From assembly GCA_030605285.1 (NCBI GenBank), contig JAUWIQ010000085.1, positions 1 to 7,547 on the forward strand: DNA of 7,547 nucleotides, in the 5' to 3' direction. Each line of letters opens with the position of its first letter. The first letter of the stretch is position 1. Positions 5,908 to 7,547 of this stretch are shown piece after piece. This DNA comes from Planctomycetota bacterium (lineage in GTDB: Bacteria; Planctomycetota; Planctomycetia; Pirellulales; UBA7805). Position numbers and translations under genes: made by a program. The notes beneath the pieces were generated by a model. It saw only the letters and a program-made list of their open reading frames with translations. It searched no databases and was not told the origin of the DNA.

Positions 5908-7547
5908 CTAGAGGGCGGCGCGGTAACGGCTGCTCTCTAAGACACCTTGCTCTTTGAGGATCTGCTCGAGTTGTTTGCGGCCGATCGCTTTGCCCCAGGC
6001 GCCGAGCCACACGATCACGTCGGCCTCCTGCCAGCCGGGACTCTCATAGCCCGCGGCACGGGCCAGCGTGAGACTCCGCAGGTTGTTGTGGATTTGCCGC
6101 TGCTCGCTCACCCTGCCGTGCCGATCGCACCAGAGGTGCCAGCGGATCAGGTTGCCGACCAGGCGGTGGGCCTGCGTTGGCTGCTGCGACCAATTGAGTG
6201 CGGGGAGAAAGAGCGGCCCGCCCTGCCAGAGAACCGTACGGGCGGCCGGGTCGAACGCGCAGGCGGTGGCGACGGAGCGGGCCACCGAGGCGTCGCCGGC
6301 TGCTGCCAGGGCGCCGAGGTAGGCGGCGGCCTGACGGCGGATATTCGGATCCTTCGCGTGCAGCATCACCGAGAGGATTCGTTCCGATCCGGCTGAGAGG
6401 ATCTGCGGCGCGATCGCCTGGCCGATGGCGGGAATTTTGATGCCCAGGGCGATCAACTTTCCAACCGACGTACCTTGGGAATCCTCGCTGAGCTTTGCCA
6501 CCAGCCGCTTGCCGAGCGGGCGGGCAAGCGCGGGAAACTGCCGGATCAGGTCCGCTTTTTCGATCAAAGCAGCCGCCGAACGGACCCGCGCGACCCGCGC
6601 TGCGGCGGCCCAGGTCCGCAGCAGCATCGGCTGGTCCGCATCCGTCTGAATTGCCAGTAGGATCTCCTCGACATCCTGTCCGGGGATTTCGCCCAGGGCG
6701 GCAATCGCCCAGCCTCGAGCGGGCAATTTCCCTTCGGTGCTGGCAAGTTGTTCAAGCGAACGGGTCGCTGCGCGCCGAGATTCCGGATCGCGGGCGGCAA
6801 AAGCGGCAATCTTTTCCAAGGTGTCCTGCTCGTTGAGCTGGCCGATCAGGTTTCTCAGCTCCTCGCTCCCTACCGCCGGATCCTCACCCCGCACGCTCGC
6901 GGGCAGAAAGATTGCCGTCAGGAGTAAGGCGGGGAAGAGAGTCCCTCTCGAGCCTCGGTTTTTCCAGAGCAGTAATCCAACACTACCAAACAGGAGCAGA
7001 GAGAGCGTCCGCCAGAGGGGATTGCCCGGCCGGGCCTCTCCGAGTTTCAAAATCCCTTCCTGTTTGCCGGCAGGACCGTGAATCTTGGCATCGTAACGTT
7101 CCGCGTTGTTTTGTGCCTCGGGCATCTTGTAGGCGGCAAACGTAAGATTTTCCTCGGCGATGATGTTGCGGGGAAAATCACCGTCGATCACTGTCAGCGT
7201 CATCCCTTTGATACGCGCGAGCGCGTCGCGGACCGTTTTTTCGGCATCGGTCCTGAGAACCTCGGCGTGGAGCTTGTCGATCGCCGGGCCGCGGAGCCCA
7301 AAATGCTCGCCCACGGCTAAAAGGTCCTTTTCGGTCTCCTCTTGCGGAAGCGCGAGTTGGTCGCTGCCGGCCGCCAACAGGTCGGCAGCAAAGAGCCGCT
7401 TCGCCGCGCCGTTTTTCGATTCCGGATTGCGGCGTTCCGCAAGGCCGACGAGGTGGTGTTTTTTGATGTCCTGTTCGTTGCCGCCAATGAGTCGCAGCGG
7501 CAAAGGATCGGTCAGATTGCGGTAAAGTCTCTCGCCCGGAATCTGCC
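5908..7547 (-). CDS. Two-helix membrane protein with HEAT-like domain, 5'-truncated by the window edge
   Basis: The frame is open to the right edge. The first possible start inside is a TTG at 7501-7503, but 14 more sense codons precede it, so the gene probably begins outside. The product is not a family I recognise. Counting the TTG as residue 1, residues 1-160 form a mixed soluble region whose end looks beta-rich (GMTLTVIDGDF, 100-110). Two hydrophobic helices follow at about 162-180 and 188-204, joined by a short basic turn (KNRGSRG). The second ends like a signal peptide (PASVRGEDP). Residues 213-415 are alpha-helical repeats of HEAT type, for example RRQAAAYLGALAAAGDASVARSV (389-411). 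The C-terminus (421-531) is rich in Trp. The basic turn suggests both large domains lie outside the cytoplasm. The gene converges on exbD with 72 bases between stops, so a shared transcript is excluded and a functional link is unproven. Confidence 0.85.
   Translation of the reverse strand, partial: QIPGERLYRNLTDPLPLRLIGGNEQDIKKHHLVGLAERRNPESKNGAAKRLFAADLLAAGSDQLALPQEETEKDLLAVGEHFGLRGPAIDKLHAEVLRTDAEKTVRDALARIKGMTLTVIDGDFPRNIIAEENLTFAAYKMPEAQNNAERYDAKIHGPAGKQEGILKLGEARPGNPLWRTLSLLLFGSVGLLLWKNRGSRGTLFPALLLTAIFLPASVRGEDPAVGSEELRNLIGQLNEQDTLEKIAAFAARDPESRRAATRSLEQLASTEGKLPARGWAIAALGEIPGQDVEEILLAIQTDADQPMLLRTWAAAARVARVRSAAALIEKADLIRQFPALARPLGKRLVAKLSEDSQGTSVGKLIALGIKIPAIGQAIAPQILSAGSERILSVMLHAKDPNIRRQAAAYLGALAAAGDASVARSVATACAFDPAARTVLWQGGPLFLPALNWSQQPTQAHRLVGNLIRWHLWCDRHGRVSEQRQIHNNLRSLTLARAAGYESPGWQEADVIVWLGAWGKAIGRKQLEQILKEQGVLESSRYRAAL

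Noticed and set aside
5947..6396. Plus-strand open frame of 149 codons
   Set aside because: Antisense to the HEAT-like domain in GC-rich sequence where stops are rare. The minus-strand protein has clear helix repeats and membrane segments.
7160..7525. Plus-strand open frame of 121 codons
   Set aside because: Antisense to the N-terminal part of the HEAT-like gene. Its Ser/Arg-rich product has no start signal.

Overview
This window most likely comes from a planctomycete or a close relative. The evidence is indirect: an ExbB-like channel gene followed by two different ExbD-like genes, preceded by large TPR (tetratricopeptide repeat) proteins, and faced by a large HEAT-like membrane protein. The ExbD transmembrane signatures (TPMIDMTF and TPMIDIVFQLLVFF) also resemble planctomycete members of the family. 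No rRNA, tRNA or housekeeping marker is present, so the assignment is by gene style only.

Layout, left to right. (1) Bases 1-2613, plus strand: the 3' part of a very large TPR-like gene whose start lies left of the window. (2) Bases 2682-3758, plus: an exported protein with a small beta-rich segment followed by TPR repeats. (3) Bases 3759-3949: a 191-base gap holding a long imperfect hairpin and a possible -10 element. (4) Bases 3950-5835, plus: exbB, exbD and a second exbD, spaced 46 and 67 bases apart. (5) Bases 5836-5907: a short convergent gap with a hairpin. (6) Bases 5908-7547, minus: the 3' part of a gene for a two-helix membrane protein with a HEAT-like C-terminal domain, whose start lies right of the window.

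The five plus-strand genes probably work together. ExbB and the ExbDs would form an inner-membrane proton channel that converts proton-motive force into movement in the periplasm. The two TPR proteins are candidate periplasmic scaffolds or partners; export is visible for the second, while the N-terminus of the first is outside the window. No TonB, TolA or outer-membrane receptor is visible, so the task being energised is unknown. The two dissimilar ExbDs suggest a heteromeric motor, as known for AglR-AglQ-AglS of the Myxococcus gliding machinery. The convergent HEAT gene is probably a separate transcription unit. No mobile element, CRISPR array, prophage or defence gene was seen.
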